Assembly (NCBI GenBank): GCA_029259115.1
Contig: JAPDJO010000028.1
Span: 1 to 64,000, forward strand
DNA: 64,000 nt
Source of the DNA: Thermoplasmatota archaeon
Lineage (GTDB): Archaea > Thermoplasmatota > E2 > DHVEG-1 > B18-G2
Direction: 5' to 3'
The notes below the pieces were generated by a model that was not told the origin of the DNA, did not search any database, and was given only the letters and a program-made list of their open reading frames with translations. The position numbers were made by a program, and so were the translations under genes. Shown piece after piece: positions 39,896 through 53,055 of this stretch (within the stretch, counting starts at the first letter, position 1; each line of letters begins with the position of its first letter).

Positions 39896-40443
39896 CTACA
39901 ATTTCTTCCTAAGATATTTTGCCAACATCTCTATGGATTTACCTCTATGAGAGTATCTATTTTTCTCCCGTACGTCCATCTCACCAAAGGTTTTATCTGA
40001 TCCTGAAGGGATAAATATCGGATCGAAACCAAAACCTTTTGTTCCTCTTTCTTCGTGAGATATCATCCCTTGACATGTCCCTATGAATACCTTTGCCTTT
40101 TTTCCTTTTTCCTTGTAGACAATCACAGACCTGAACTCTGCATATCTATCTTCTTCAGCTTCCATAAGTCTCAATATCCCTCTACAACCTATCTTCTTGA
40201 AAACATACGCCGAGTACACTCCTGGAAAACCGTTAAGAGATCTTATAAAAAGCCCAGCATCTTCTAGGAAAAAAGGTTTATCTATCTTCCTGGACAAGTA
40301 TCTCGCTCCGTAAATAGCTACATCAACCAGATTATCTGCCTGAATTTCTGGATAGCCCTTATCGTAATGTAATAACTTTATTCCTATTCTCTCTAACTTC
40401 TCCTTGGCTTCCTTAAATTTTCCCCTGTTTTGAGTAGCGAACA

Positions 40444-40453
<10 letters not shown>
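39896..40453 (-). CDS. XTP/dITP diphosphatase (Ham1/RdgB)
   Basis: FATQNRGKFKEA...FLEDAGLFIRSLNGFPGVYSAY...GFGFDPIFIP. Confidence 0.96.
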
Positions 40454-43716
<3,263 letters not shown>

Positions 43717-43849
43717 ATTATCACCATATTTTTATCTATTTGTGTTTTTTAAATTTGGTGGTTGAAATATCTTAATTACTCTTTGCACTTTTTGGAATTT
43801 TTTGGAATAAAGAAATATTTATTACTAAGATAGGTAGATTTCTAATAAC

Positions 43850-45187
43850 ATGTCAGATGATCTCGACATCCTGGGAGTGCTACCATCAGATAGGAAAAAA
43901 CTGGAATCCATGGGAATAACTAGGATAGAGCAGATCGCATTACTTACTCCTCAACAACTAGGAATGGGAAAAAGTAAAGGAGAGAGTTTGATACGAAGGG
44001 CTCACAACATAATAGCAAGTAGAAGCATAGAAGATATAGAGATAGGAGAGAAAGAGATCAGAGTTAAAGTTGATTCTTTAAGCAAACCCGTCAAAAAATC
44101 TGTTCTTTCTGTTCTTGGAGTATACGAGCTTCATCCAGGTAGCGTGATGGTCTCAGAGAAAGGAAACGTTATTTACATATACAAGAAGTCTCCGGTTTTC
44201 TCAAAGATCGTGGAAAATGCAGAGATACAGAAATCTATGATAGAGGAGAGGAGACAAAACGAGCTCAAATCAAAGGGTTTGACATTAGACTTAGAAGAAA
44301 TCAGAGATTTTGCAATAAACAGAGGATTTGAAGGATTTTGGAAGAACGTATTCAGTGAGATAAAAGGAAATGAGATAATGAAAAAATCCCTATCCATAAG
44401 CTTATTCTCGACTTTCGAAGAACCTGTTCATTCCCTGATAATAGGCGAACCAGGGAGCAGCAAGACTTTGGCAAAGGAGATAATAGAATCAACTTTCAAA
44501 GATATATCAACGATAGGAGCAAACACCACTAGAGCGGGCTTGGTTTGCAATCTTGGAACAGGAGATCTTGGAGCTCTTCCTCATTCTCACAATAAGATAG
44601 TATTGGTTGATGAGTTTGACAAGATACCAGAGAGTGATATAGAGTATTGCTATGAGCTTCTCTCCAATGGCAGATGTAGTGTTCACTCGTCTAGAATTCA
44701 TACCAATATAGAGAGTAAATTTATCATGATAGCTTTTGCAAATCCAAAAAAAGGTGTGTTTAAAGGAAATCCAATGGATGAGATTCCTCTACCGCCTTTG
44801 CTTGTAAGTAGATTTGCACTGATTGTCAAAACAGAGAATATAAGTGAAGAAGATAGAAAGGCTCTCTTCAAGGAGAAATTCTACGGAAGATCTGAGATAA
44901 GGGTAAAACCAGAATACTATGACCAGTGGATAAAGTTGTCTAGGGAATTTTATCCCAATATTACTGCAAGTGAAAGAGATGTTGATAGATACATAGACAA
45001 GGTGTCTAAGTTAGTAGAGGTATATCAATCTACAAATCTGAGGAGAGATTTGAGAATGGGAGACTACATACGAAGAATTCCCTTCTCCATAGCGAGAGCT
45101 GGCTTTAGAGATATCGACTCTGATATATTAAGAGAAAGCGAGAATATTTTAGAGGAATCAATAAGAAGTTGGGAGGAGAATGGATAA
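43850..45187 (+). CDS. HhH domain + MCM-like AAA+ ATPase
   Basis: N-terminal HhH-like LPSDRKKLESMGITRIEQIALLTPQQLGMGKSKGESLIRRA; Walker A GEPGSSKT; Walker B VLVDEFDKIPESD; sensor ANPKKGVF; R-finger PPLLVSRFALI. Confidence 0.85.
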   Translation: MSDDLDILGVLPSDRKKLESMGITRIEQIALLTPQQLGMGKSKGESLIRRAHNIIASRSIEDIEIGEKEIRVKVDSLSKPVKKSVLSVLGVYELHPGSVMVSEKGNVIYIYKKSPVFSKIVENAEIQKSMIEERRQNELKSKGLTLDLEEIRDFAINRGFEGFWKNVFSEIKGNEIMKKSLSISLFSTFEEPVHSLIIGEPGSSKTLAKEIIESTFKDISTIGANTTRAGLVCNLGTGDLGALPHSHNKIVLVDEFDKIPESDIEYCYELLSNGRCSVHSSRIHTNIESKFIMIAFANPKKGVFKGNPMDEIPLPPLLVSRFALIVKTENISEEDRKALFKEKFYGRSEIRVKPEYYDQWIKLSREFYPNITASERDVDRYIDKVSKLVEVYQSTNLRRDLRMGDYIRRIPFSIARAGFRDIDSDILRESENILEESIRSWEENG

Positions 45188-45671
45188 AAGGATTCTAGAT
45201 ATATTTTACTCTAGAGATCGAAATGTGGCTGAGATAACAATGCAGGCAATATATAGAGAATATCAAGATATACTAGAACCAAAAATCGTGGGAATGCTTG
45301 AGTTAGATAAGAATTGTTTTTCTGAGGAGAGAAATCAATACGATGCCGATCTCCTCTTGACCAAATTGAGGAAGAATAAAAATCTTTTTCTCTGGGTGGT
45401 TCACGATGACATCTTTTCAGATGATCTCAATTTTGTATTTGGATGTGCGATTCCTCTCAAGGGAGCTATACTATCAACATTTCGCTTGAGATCAAAGGAT
45501 CTGATAGAAAAAGAAGCAATCCATGAGATAGGTCATGTTTTGGGATTAACTCATTGTAAAAACGAATGTGTCATGATGTTCTCCAACTCCTTATATGAAG
45601 CTATCTTAAAACCGAAAAATCTATGTGATTCTTGTAGAGAAAAATTGAGAAAGGTCTATGGCTATGTTTAA
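45180..45671 (+). CDS. amzA: Archaemetzincin-family zinc metalloprotease
   Basis: [38 protein letters not shown]. Confidence 0.92.
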   Translation: MDKRILDIFYSRDRNVAEITMQAIYREYQDILEPKIVGMLELDKNCFSEERNQYDADLLLTKLRKNKNLFLWVVHDDIFSDDLNFVFGCAIPLKGAILSTFRLRSKDLIEKEAIHEIGHVLGLTHCKNECVMMFSNSLYEAILKPKNLCDSCREKLRKVYGYV

Positions 45672-46287
45672 GAAGAAGCACTTAGCCAAAATACTTTCCA
45701 ATCTAGAAGGATTTGACAAACCAAAGGTGGAACTGGAACAATACGAGACGCCTGGCGATGTTGCTGCAGAGCTACTTTGGACAGCAGATATGAAAGGGAA
45801 AATCAAAAATAGAACCGTGGCTGATCTTGGCTGCGGAACAGGTATACTATCTATAGGTTGCGCCCTGCTTGGTGCAAAGAAAGTTTATGCCGTGGATATA
45901 GATAGAGAAGCTATAACTATAGCAAAAAGGAATGCTGTAAAAATGGGTTGCTCCGATAATATCGATTTCTTCGAAATGGATGTGTCAGGTTTTGACATCA
46001 AGGTCGATACTGTTGTTATGAATCCACCTTTTGGATGTCAATCTAGAAACGCTGATAGACCTTTTCTTCAGAAGAGCTTTGAAATCAGTAACGATGTTTT
46101 TTCTCTACATCTAGCCAAGGAAGAAGTTGAAAGATTTTTGAAGAGATACTCAGAGGAACTCGGATTTAGAGCACATTTCATAAAGAAAGTGAAAATGGAA
46201 ATACCGGCAAAGTTCTTCTTTCACAAAAAGAGAATAGATAGAATAGATGTGAATATAATTCATTTCGAGAGGATAAAGGATGTATGA
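45658..46287 (+). CDS. METTL5-like/COG2263 class I methyltransferase
   Basis: [29 protein letters not shown]..., [19 protein letters not shown]. Confidence 0.9.
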   Translation: MAMFKKKHLAKILSNLEGFDKPKVELEQYETPGDVAAELLWTADMKGKIKNRTVADLGCGTGILSIGCALLGAKKVYAVDIDREAITIAKRNAVKMGCSDNIDFFEMDVSGFDIKVDTVVMNPPFGCQSRNADRPFLQKSFEISNDVFSLHLAKEEVERFLKRYSEELGFRAHFIKKVKMEIPAKFFFHKKRIDRIDVNIIHFERIKDV

Positions 46288-46999
46288 CCCCATAGAGCTG
46301 TCAAAGAAAACCGAAAAGATCGTTGTAAAGGATGGAAAGAAAAAGTATCACAGATTTAGATTTACCAGATTCTATGGTTGCTCTGCAACAGCAGACTCTG
46401 TAGGATGTAACTTGAGATGTATATTCTGTTGGTCTGATAGAGCCGTGAGATTGCCGAACAAGATGGGCAGATTCTACTCTCCTGATGAAGTAGTAGATAA
46501 GCTTATAGAGTTAGCTAATAACAATAAATGCAAGATAATAAGGATATCTGGAGCTGAACCAACTATAGGAAGATCTCATCTTTTAGCTCTTTTAGATCTA
46601 GTAGATGCATACGATAAGATCTTTATTCTTGAGACTAACGGGATATTGCTGGGGGCAGATAGAAAATATGTCGAGGAGCTTTCGGGCTATAATAGATTAC
46701 ATGTAAGAGTATCTTTAAAGGGTTGCAGTGAAGAGGAGTTTAGATTTTTGACCAGAGCTAAAAATGGTTTTTCCTATCAGATAAGATCTTTAGAGTATCT
46801 ATCTGACTATGGAGTATCTTTCCATCCATCTGTTGTATCCACGAGGGGAGAAGAAGAAAAGATAATAGAAACTCTCGAGAATATTGGTATAAGGAGGAAT
46901 GTAATAGAATGGGAGAAACTAAAACTCTACCCTCCAGTTAAGGAGAGATTAAGGAGGTTAAATTTGTTGGATAAACTTGCTGACGTATGGGAAGATTGA
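46280..46999 (+). CDS. Radical SAM protein (archaeal, COG2108-like)
   Basis: [12 protein letters not shown] (CxxxCxxC), [10 protein letters not shown]. Confidence 0.88.
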   Translation: MYDPIELSKKTEKIVVKDGKKKYHRFRFTRFYGCSATADSVGCNLRCIFCWSDRAVRLPNKMGRFYSPDEVVDKLIELANNNKCKIIRISGAEPTIGRSHLLALLDLVDAYDKIFILETNGILLGADRKYVEELSGYNRLHVRVSLKGCSEEEFRFLTRAKNGFSYQIRSLEYLSDYGVSFHPSVVSTRGEEEKIIETLENIGIRRNVIEWEKLKLYPPVKERLRRLNLLDKLADVWED

Positions 47000-47040
47000 A
47001 AATTATAAAAATATTTATATTCAGAGAATTGTATTTACAA

Positions 47041-47106
47041 GTGGATGGGGGTTCTCGGATTCAGCCCTCCTCTCCTCATCCCTCCTAGCTTTTTAGCCCC
47101 CATCCC
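47041..47106 (+). ncRNA. Candidate structured ncRNA or convergent-gene terminator hairpin
   Basis: 11-bp stem 47043-47053/47095-47105 (GGATGGGGGTT/AGCCCCCATCC, one G-T), about 41-nt pyrimidine-rich loop; TATA-like tttatatt about 26 nt upstream; sharp GC rise in AT-rich DNA. Confidence 0.45.
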
Positions 47107-47110
47107 ATAA

Positions 47111-48196
47111 CTATTCTAACTTTTCCACACCAACTTTTTCTGCGATCTCATTTATCTCTTCTAGGACCTTGTGATATATTGGTATACCTATCTTTAATCT
47201 AGTCTCTGCTGTTAAAGCTCCTTTCTCTCCTGGATACCATATCTTCTTTCCCTCTTTGGCTTTGCTTTTCTTTATATCCATGATCATCTCTTTCATTCTT
47301 CTCTTGAACTCTTCTAGAGGCATAAAAGCCTCAACATTTATAGCGATAAACATGTGCCCAACATTGCTATTTTTCTCATCCGTGTTTTTAACCCATTTGC
47401 TCCATGTCGCATTGGTCAATACTCCGCTTAAAATATCTACCACTAAGCTCAAACCATAGCCTTTATGACCTCCCAGTATTTCACCTATCCCTCCAAGCGG
47501 AAGCTCAGCTCCCTCAGATAGAACCTCGTTAGGATCCGTTGTTATTTCTCCGTACCTATCGACTCCCCAGCCTTCAGGGATTGGTTTATCCTTTCTCCTG
47601 TACAGCTCGAACTTTCCAGTTGAGACTACGCTCGTCGCCATATCGAGTAAAAACGGGGGCATGTCTTCTATTGGAGCACCTATGGCTATAGGATTTGTTC
47701 CTATGACCTTTTCTATACCCCACGTAGGTGTAACCAAAGGTCTAGTTGTTGTCATCGATATGCCTATAAGTTCTTCATCTACAGCCATAAGAGAGTAATG
47801 TCCAGCTATACCAAAGTGATTGCTATTTCTTACGCCTACCATCCCAAATAGATTTTCCTTAGCTTTATCTATAGCCATTTTCATCGCTTTGTAGCTCACG
47901 GGCTGGCCTAAACCTTCATCTCCATCCAGAAGCGCATGCACCTTGCTTTCCCTTTCTATCCTTATATTTGGTCTGAGATTGACAGCATTCTTCTCTATAG
48001 CTTTAACATATCTCTTCAGTCTCTGAGCACCGTGACTTTCTACGCCTCTAAGATCAGCGATTATGAGATTGTCTGCAACTATCCTTGCATCCTCTTCTGG
48101 TACAGATAAAGCTGTCAAGATATCTACGTAGAATCTATGCAATCTGTCTTTTGAAAACCTTACATAACTCTCATCTACTTCCACCTTTTCAAACAT
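47111..48196 (-). CDS. Ldh2 family malate/L-lactate/sulfolactate-type dehydrogenase
   Basis: ADLRGVESHGAQRL...GVRNSNHFGIAGHYS...GTNPIAIGAP...GHKGYGLSLVVDILSGVLT. Confidence 0.93.
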   Translation of the reverse strand: MFEKVEVDESYVRFSKDRLHRFYVDILTALSVPEEDARIVADNLIIADLRGVESHGAQRLKRYVKAIEKNAVNLRPNIRIERESKVHALLDGDEGLGQPVSYKAMKMAIDKAKENLFGMVGVRNSNHFGIAGHYSLMAVDEELIGISMTTTRPLVTPTWGIEKVIGTNPIAIGAPIEDMPPFLLDMATSVVSTGKFELYRRKDKPIPEGWGVDRYGEITTDPNEVLSEGAELPLGGIGEILGGHKGYGLSLVVDILSGVLTNATWSKWVKNTDEKNSNVGHMFIAINVEAFMPLEEFKRRMKEMIMDIKKSKAKEGKKIWYPGEKGALTAETRLKIGIPIYHKVLEEINEIAEKVGVEKLE

Positions 48197-48227
48197 GGAG
48201 CAAGGTATAAGAAAACTAAATTTTAAA

Positions 48228-48617
48228 TCATTTTGATTCGCAGTATCTTTTCATAACAGCTTTTCTTGCCGTCTCAGAGTTAAACCTATGTTGTTTTTTC
48301 TTATACTTCAAAAACTCGAGCATTCTCTGTGCCTCCTCCTTGCGATTTTTCAGATAGGGAATCACATTAGTAAGTAGATGATAAAGTTCTACTCTGCTAT
48401 GAACCAGCCAAGTGTAGACGATTTTTCCGTTTCTCACGGTTTCTTTCACGCGGCCCATGTTTGTTAATCTGTAAAGTAATCTGATTATCGAACCATCTAC
48501 GGTTGATATCTTGAATGTGTGAAAATGGTGACCTTTTTCATTAACTCTATAGTAAAAACAGCCTCTCTTATCTATAAAAGCAGCTATGATTGGAGCAGTA
48601 TTGCTATCTATCATCAA
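48228..48617 (-). CDS. Single LAGLIDADG-like domain protein, probably catalytically dead
   Basis: IIAAFIDKRGCFYYRVNEKGHHFHTFKISTVDGSIIRLLYRLTNMGRVKE...; motif-like AAFIDKRG with R at the usual acidic position. Confidence 0.6.
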   Translation of the reverse strand: MMIDSNTAPIIAAFIDKRGCFYYRVNEKGHHFHTFKISTVDGSIIRLLYRLTNMGRVKETVRNGKIVYTWLVHSRVELYHLLTNVIPYLKNRKEEAQRMLEFLKYKKKQHRFNSETARKAVMKRYCESK

Positions 48618-48650
48618 ATATAATATATACTTTACTCATAATAAATTTTA

Positions 48651-49100
48651 CTATATACTTTTAATTATATCTAAAGCTTCTTTTAAACACCTCCCTATAG
48701 ATATCCTTCCAAGAATTTCGCTAGATATAAATCTTTCCTCCTTTAGACTCTTCAGTACATCGAGTATTTGTTCTATTCTGAGTTGAAAATCCAAACATTC
48801 ATGGAGATGTATCACGGCATTAACATCAGGTAGTCTGTATATCATCCAGTGAATTGGTAAAGAGGGAGGAGGCTGATTATAGCCTATAACAAGAGCCGTA
48901 TCCGTCGATATGTTGTAGTCTACAACTTCAACAAAATCATCCTCACTTAAATTTTTAAGTTCTGGATTCGTCGAGATCAGTATTCTATTCCCATACCTAA
49001 CACTTATCGTTCCTCTCTGATCCATTTCTCTTCCTATATCAATGATCTCTTTCACATAAGGGTTTCTAACCTTTTCTCTAGATAGAATTATCACTCTCAC
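48651..49100 (-). CDS. Class II aldolase/adducin-like protein (short)
   Basis: GTISVRYGNRILIST..ELKNLSEDDFVEVVDYN...HWMIYRLPDVNAVIHLHE. Confidence 0.75.
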   Translation of the reverse strand: MRVIILSREKVRNPYVKEIIDIGREMDQRGTISVRYGNRILISTNPELKNLSEDDFVEVVDYNISTDTALVIGYNQPPPSLPIHWMIYRLPDVNAVIHLHECLDFQLRIEQILDVLKSLKEERFISSEILGRISIGRCLKEALDIIKSI

Positions 49101-49157
49101 ATACCCTATATCTACTTCCAGTAATAAACCTTTTATAAGCGATCCAAATTCCTTACT

Positions 49158-49970
49158 TTGGGGATAATTATGGATTGGGGGATGAAAAACAGATTATCCA
49201 GAATAATAAAACCGAAGGATAATAGAACGGTTATGCTAGCTGTGGATCATGGCTATTTTATGGGTCCGACAACAGGTCTAGAGAATCTAGGTAAGACCGT
49301 GATACCTCTTCTGCCCTATGCTGATAGTCTCATGCTAACCAGAGGTGCACTCAGGAGATACATACCTCCAGAGACAGATACCCCTATCGTTTTAAGAATA
49401 TCTGGAGGCACAAGTATAGTTGGCAAGGAACTCCTTCACGAAGGAATCATAACCTCTATGAAGGAAGCAATAAGATTGAATGTTGCAGGAGTTGCTTTCT
49501 CTATCCTCATTGGAGCAGATTTTGAAAGAGATACATTACTCGGACTTGCAAAAGTAGTTGATGAAGCAGAGGAGTATGGTATTCCCGTGGTAGCAGTAAC
49601 CGCTGTTGGAAGAGACATGAACAAAGATGCCAAGTATCTCAGCCTAGCATCGAGGATGGCAGCAGAATTCGGCGCTCATATAGTGAAGACATACTACTGC
49701 GAGAACTTTGAAAGAGTCGTAGATACTTGCCCAGTTCCAATAGTCATAGCTGGCGGAAAAAAGATAGACGAAAAAGATGCTCTAGAGATGACATACAATG
49801 CCATACAAGCCGGAGCAGCAGGCGTCGACATGGGTAGAAATATATTCCAGTCCAGCAATCCAGTTGGAATGATAAAGGCAATAAGAGCCATAGTTCATGA
49901 GGGTGCAACTCCAAAAGAAGCTTATGAGATTTTCAAAGAAGAACCTTTGGTAGAGGTAAGGAGCGAGTAA
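49158..49970 (+). CDS. DhnA/LsrF-type class I aldolase family protein
   Basis: VMLAVDHGYFMGPTTGLEN...VVAVTAVGRDMNKDAKYL..SRMAAEFGAHIVKTYYCENF...GVDMGRNIFQSSNPVGM. Confidence 0.88.
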   Translation: MGIIMDWGMKNRLSRIIKPKDNRTVMLAVDHGYFMGPTTGLENLGKTVIPLLPYADSLMLTRGALRRYIPPETDTPIVLRISGGTSIVGKELLHEGIITSMKEAIRLNVAGVAFSILIGADFERDTLLGLAKVVDEAEEYGIPVVAVTAVGRDMNKDAKYLSLASRMAAEFGAHIVKTYYCENFERVVDTCPVPIVIAGGKKIDEKDALEMTYNAIQAGAAGVDMGRNIFQSSNPVGMIKAIRAIVHEGATPKEAYEIFKEEPLVEVRSE

Positions 49971-49974
49971 TCAT

Positions 49975-51003
49975 ATGGGAAAGATGAAGGTTGGAGTCTA
50001 CTACAATAACAAAGATGTCAGGGTAGAATATAGAGAGATACCAGAGATCGGAGATAGAGAGATACTAGTTAGAGTGAGAGCATGTGGTATATGTGGAAGC
50101 GACGTAATGGAATGGTACAGGATAAAGAAAGCTCCAAGAGTCTTAGGGCATGAGATGACTGGAGATATCGCTAAGATCGGAAAAGAAGTCAAAGATTTTA
50201 AAGTCGGAGACAGGGTTTTTGTTTCTCATCACGTCCCCTGCAACTCCTGTAGATATTGTCTGAGAGGGGATCACACCCTTTGCGATACTCTACATTCTAC
50301 AAACTTTGACCCTGGTGGATTTTCTGAGTATGTTAGGATTCCGGAGATAAATGTTAGAACTGGGACATTTCTGCTTCCCGATGAGATATCCTATGATGAG
50401 GGTGTATTTATAGAGCCTTTAGCTTGCGTAATAAGAGGTTTCAGGATAGCTGAAATAAAACCAAATCAAACTATAGCAGTTATAGGAAGCGGCATAGCTG
50501 GATTATTGCAGATAAAGTTAGCTAGGGCATGGGGAGCTAAAAAGATAATAGCTGTGGATATCAATGATTATAGACTGAGGAAAGCAAAGGAGTTCGGTGC
50601 TGATCTTACCTTGAACGCATCCGAAGATGTTCCAAGGAGAATAATGGAAGAGAACGACGGTTACCTTGCTGATACAGTTATACTTTCAGCAGGAGTGAAA
50701 TCTGCATTTATCCAAGCTCTTAAATGCGTAGATAGAGGAGGGACTCTCCTTCTGTTTGCCCCTTTACCTCCAGATGTCGATATTCCTGTAAACGTGTTTG
50801 ATGTGTGGAATAGACAGATAAAGATAGTATCTACGTATGCGGGGGCGCCGAGAGATATAAGGGAGGCAATAGAAATACTAAAGAGCAGAAAGATCAGAGT
50901 TGACGATATGATCACGCATAGGCTAAGTTTGAATGAGATTCAAAAGGGTTTTGAGTTGGTAGCTGAAGCTCAAGAGTCTCTTAAAGTGGTGATTTATCCT
51001 TAG
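49975..51003 (+). CDS. Zinc-dependent medium-chain alcohol/polyol dehydrogenase
   Basis: RACGICGSDVMEW...LGHEMTGDIAKIG...CNSCRYCLRGDHTLC...VIGSGIAGLLQIKLA. Confidence 0.93.
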   Translation: MGKMKVGVYYNNKDVRVEYREIPEIGDREILVRVRACGICGSDVMEWYRIKKAPRVLGHEMTGDIAKIGKEVKDFKVGDRVFVSHHVPCNSCRYCLRGDHTLCDTLHSTNFDPGGFSEYVRIPEINVRTGTFLLPDEISYDEGVFIEPLACVIRGFRIAEIKPNQTIAVIGSGIAGLLQIKLARAWGAKKIIAVDINDYRLRKAKEFGADLTLNASEDVPRRIMEENDGYLADTVILSAGVKSAFIQALKCVDRGGTLLLFAPLPPDVDIPVNVFDVWNRQIKIVSTYAGAPRDIREAIEILKSRKIRVDDMITHRLSLNEIQKGFELVAEAQESLKVVIYP

Positions 51004-51120
51004 ACACGATTTTATTTATTTAGAAAAAATTTAAATATGCCTTTTTAAATCGCCGATAAAACTTCAAGACACGAGCTGTAAAAGAAAGGTTATATATTTC
51101 AAAGAGAAGAGGGTGAAACT

Positions 51121-52851
51121 ATGAGGAAATGGTCAGTTATGTTTGGCATATTTTTGCTTCTAGCCAGCACTTTATCAGTTGTCGAAGGAGAGTATACAGC
51201 AATTTCTTCATCAATGTCAAGTTGTGGAGATGGATGGGAAAGAGGAGAGAATATAGCGTTGGATAAGCCAGTAAGAGGATACAATCTGGTGGATGGTTAC
51301 GATAACCCAGCCTATGCAAATGATGGGATAAAAGATGATGAGACCAAGGTAGTTTCTATAGGGAAATGCCCATCGCCAGAAGGGTGGATAGAGATAGATC
51401 TCCAAAACCCGTACTACATCTATGAAACTAGAATTATAGTCAAAAGAATATGGGTACCATCGGATAAAAAGCAATCTGATATGAAGTTACAGTTGTTTAT
51501 CAAGGGACATTGGATTACAGTATGGTCAGAAAATAACATGCCGAATGGAATAAAACAGGAAATAGTCATCCCTTGTTCAGGATATAAAACTGATAAAGTT
51601 AGAATCGTAAAATCAAAATCAACAGGTTTACTGGAAGATATTCTTACTATATATGAAATAGAGGTTTACGATGCAATAGACATCTCCCCACCTGATACAG
51701 AGATTATAGGAGGACCAGGAAATGGTGTCACGATTGATTATAGAAATGTTAAATTCAAATGGAGAGGAATTGATAATGAACTAGAGGAAGATCTCTCGTA
51801 TGAATGGAGGGTTAAGAACCAAGGTACCTGGTCTGAATGGACAAAAACAAGAGATAAAGAGGTCGTATTACATCTAAAAGAAGGGAAAACAGTATTTGAG
51901 GTTAGATCTATAGATTCTTTTGGAAATGTAGATCCATCACCTGCAAGAGTGAGATTCTATGTGGATCTCTCCTCTCCAGAGGTAAATATAACCATGCCTG
52001 AAGCAGGGTATCTCTATGTGTTTGGGATTAAGGTCTTACCTGTTGTAGTAAATGGTTCGTATGCAGTTGTGATAGGGTCTTGTAAATTAAAGGCATTTGC
52101 TAGAGATGCTGGAGGCGGGCTAAGTCATGGAGAAATATACCTAAACGAGGTACACATAAAACATATAGATTTTCATTGTGAAAAAGAGGTAGATATAGAA
52201 AACGATGTGTACAACGGCTTCTTTAGATACAGGATAGTAGTTTTTGATACATCTGAAAAATCAGCATCTGACTCTATACAAATTAAGGGTTATTCAACTG
52301 GTAGAGATCCTCCAGGATATCTTAGCAATAGAAATGCACCCCCATATCAGGTAACAAAACCTCTTGGTCCATCGACAGGGAAGACCGATAAGATTTACAC
52401 CTTTTCTTGTAAAGCGGAAGATGTAGAAAAAGATGAGATATACTACATGTTTGTGTGGGGGGATGGAACAAACAGTGGATGGATAGGACCATTCAGAGCT
52501 GGAGAAACTGCAGAAGCCTCCCATTCCTGGAGTAAGAAAGGAACATATGAGATAAAAGTATTTGTCAAAGATGATAAAGGCAACCAAGGAGAATGGTACT
52601 CATCCACAACTATAAGGATAGACGATGGAAAGGATAATAGACAAGATAATAATGTGGTTCACAACAAGAGAAATGTATTTGTAATAAAGAGATTCAAACC
52701 CTCACCTATAAAGATATTTACAGGTGAGACGGGTATAAAAGCGATTGTCAGAAATTCAAAAATTCTAAACAAGACGATAACATTTGCTAGAGTCAGAGTC
52801 TCTAAGACAAGAATTACAAAAAGTTTTAACTTAGACAAGATAGGGCATTAA
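51121..52851 (+). CDS. Secreted surface protein with discoidin-like and PKD-like domains
   Basis: Signal peptide MRKWSVMFGIFLLLASTLSVVEG; PSPEGWIEIDLQNPYYIYETRIIV...; FVWGDGTNSGWIGPFRAGETAEASHSWSKKGTYEIKVFVKDDKG. Confidence 0.78.
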   Translation: MRKWSVMFGIFLLLASTLSVVEGEYTAISSSMSSCGDGWERGENIALDKPVRGYNLVDGYDNPAYANDGIKDDETKVVSIGKCPSPEGWIEIDLQNPYYIYETRIIVKRIWVPSDKKQSDMKLQLFIKGHWITVWSENNMPNGIKQEIVIPCSGYKTDKVRIVKSKSTGLLEDILTIYEIEVYDAIDISPPDTEIIGGPGNGVTIDYRNVKFKWRGIDNELEEDLSYEWRVKNQGTWSEWTKTRDKEVVLHLKEGKTVFEVRSIDSFGNVDPSPARVRFYVDLSSPEVNITMPEAGYLYVFGIKVLPVVVNGSYAVVIGSCKLKAFARDAGGGLSHGEIYLNEVHIKHIDFHCEKEVDIENDVYNGFFRYRIVVFDTSEKSASDSIQIKGYSTGRDPPGYLSNRNAPPYQVTKPLGPSTGKTDKIYTFSCKAEDVEKDEIYYMFVWGDGTNSGWIGPFRAGETAEASHSWSKKGTYEIKVFVKDDKGNQGEWYSSTTIRIDDGKDNRQDNNVVHNKRNVFVIKRFKPSPIKIFTGETGIKAIVRNSKILNKTITFARVRVSKTRITKSFNLDKIGH

Positions 52852-52922
52852 ATTTCAGGATAAGGATCTGGAACCTCTATAGTTGGGTCGGGTTCTGTTC
52901 CACTACTCTTTCTATTTCCCAT
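52848..52922 (-). CDS. Very small candidate ORF (24 aa), MGNRKSSGTEPDPTIEVPDPYPEI
   Basis: Only ORF in the gap before tRNA-Arg; weak RBS; overlaps the convergent gene end by 4 nt. Confidence 0.25.
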   Translation of the reverse strand: MGNRKSSGTEPDPTIEVPDPYPEI

Positions 52923-52981
52923 TGTTAATTATCTTTGTGCATTCTCATATAAAAACATTTTCGTACAAAAATTAGCAGAGA

Positions 52982-53055
52982 TGCCCGCACCGGGATTCGA
53001 ACCCGGGTAGGAGGCTCCGCAGGCCTCCAGGATATCCAAGCTACCTCATGCGGGC
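52982..53055 (-). tRNA. tRNA-Arg(GCG)
   Basis: Minus strand GCCCGCA...GAGGC-CTGCGGA-GCCTC...CCGGGTTCGAATCCCGG...TGCGGGC. Confidence 0.94.

Noticed and set aside
47041-47088. GTG-start 15-aa peptide VDGGSRIQPSSPHPS
   Set aside because: No SD and coincides with the strong RNA stem; RNA interpretation preferred.
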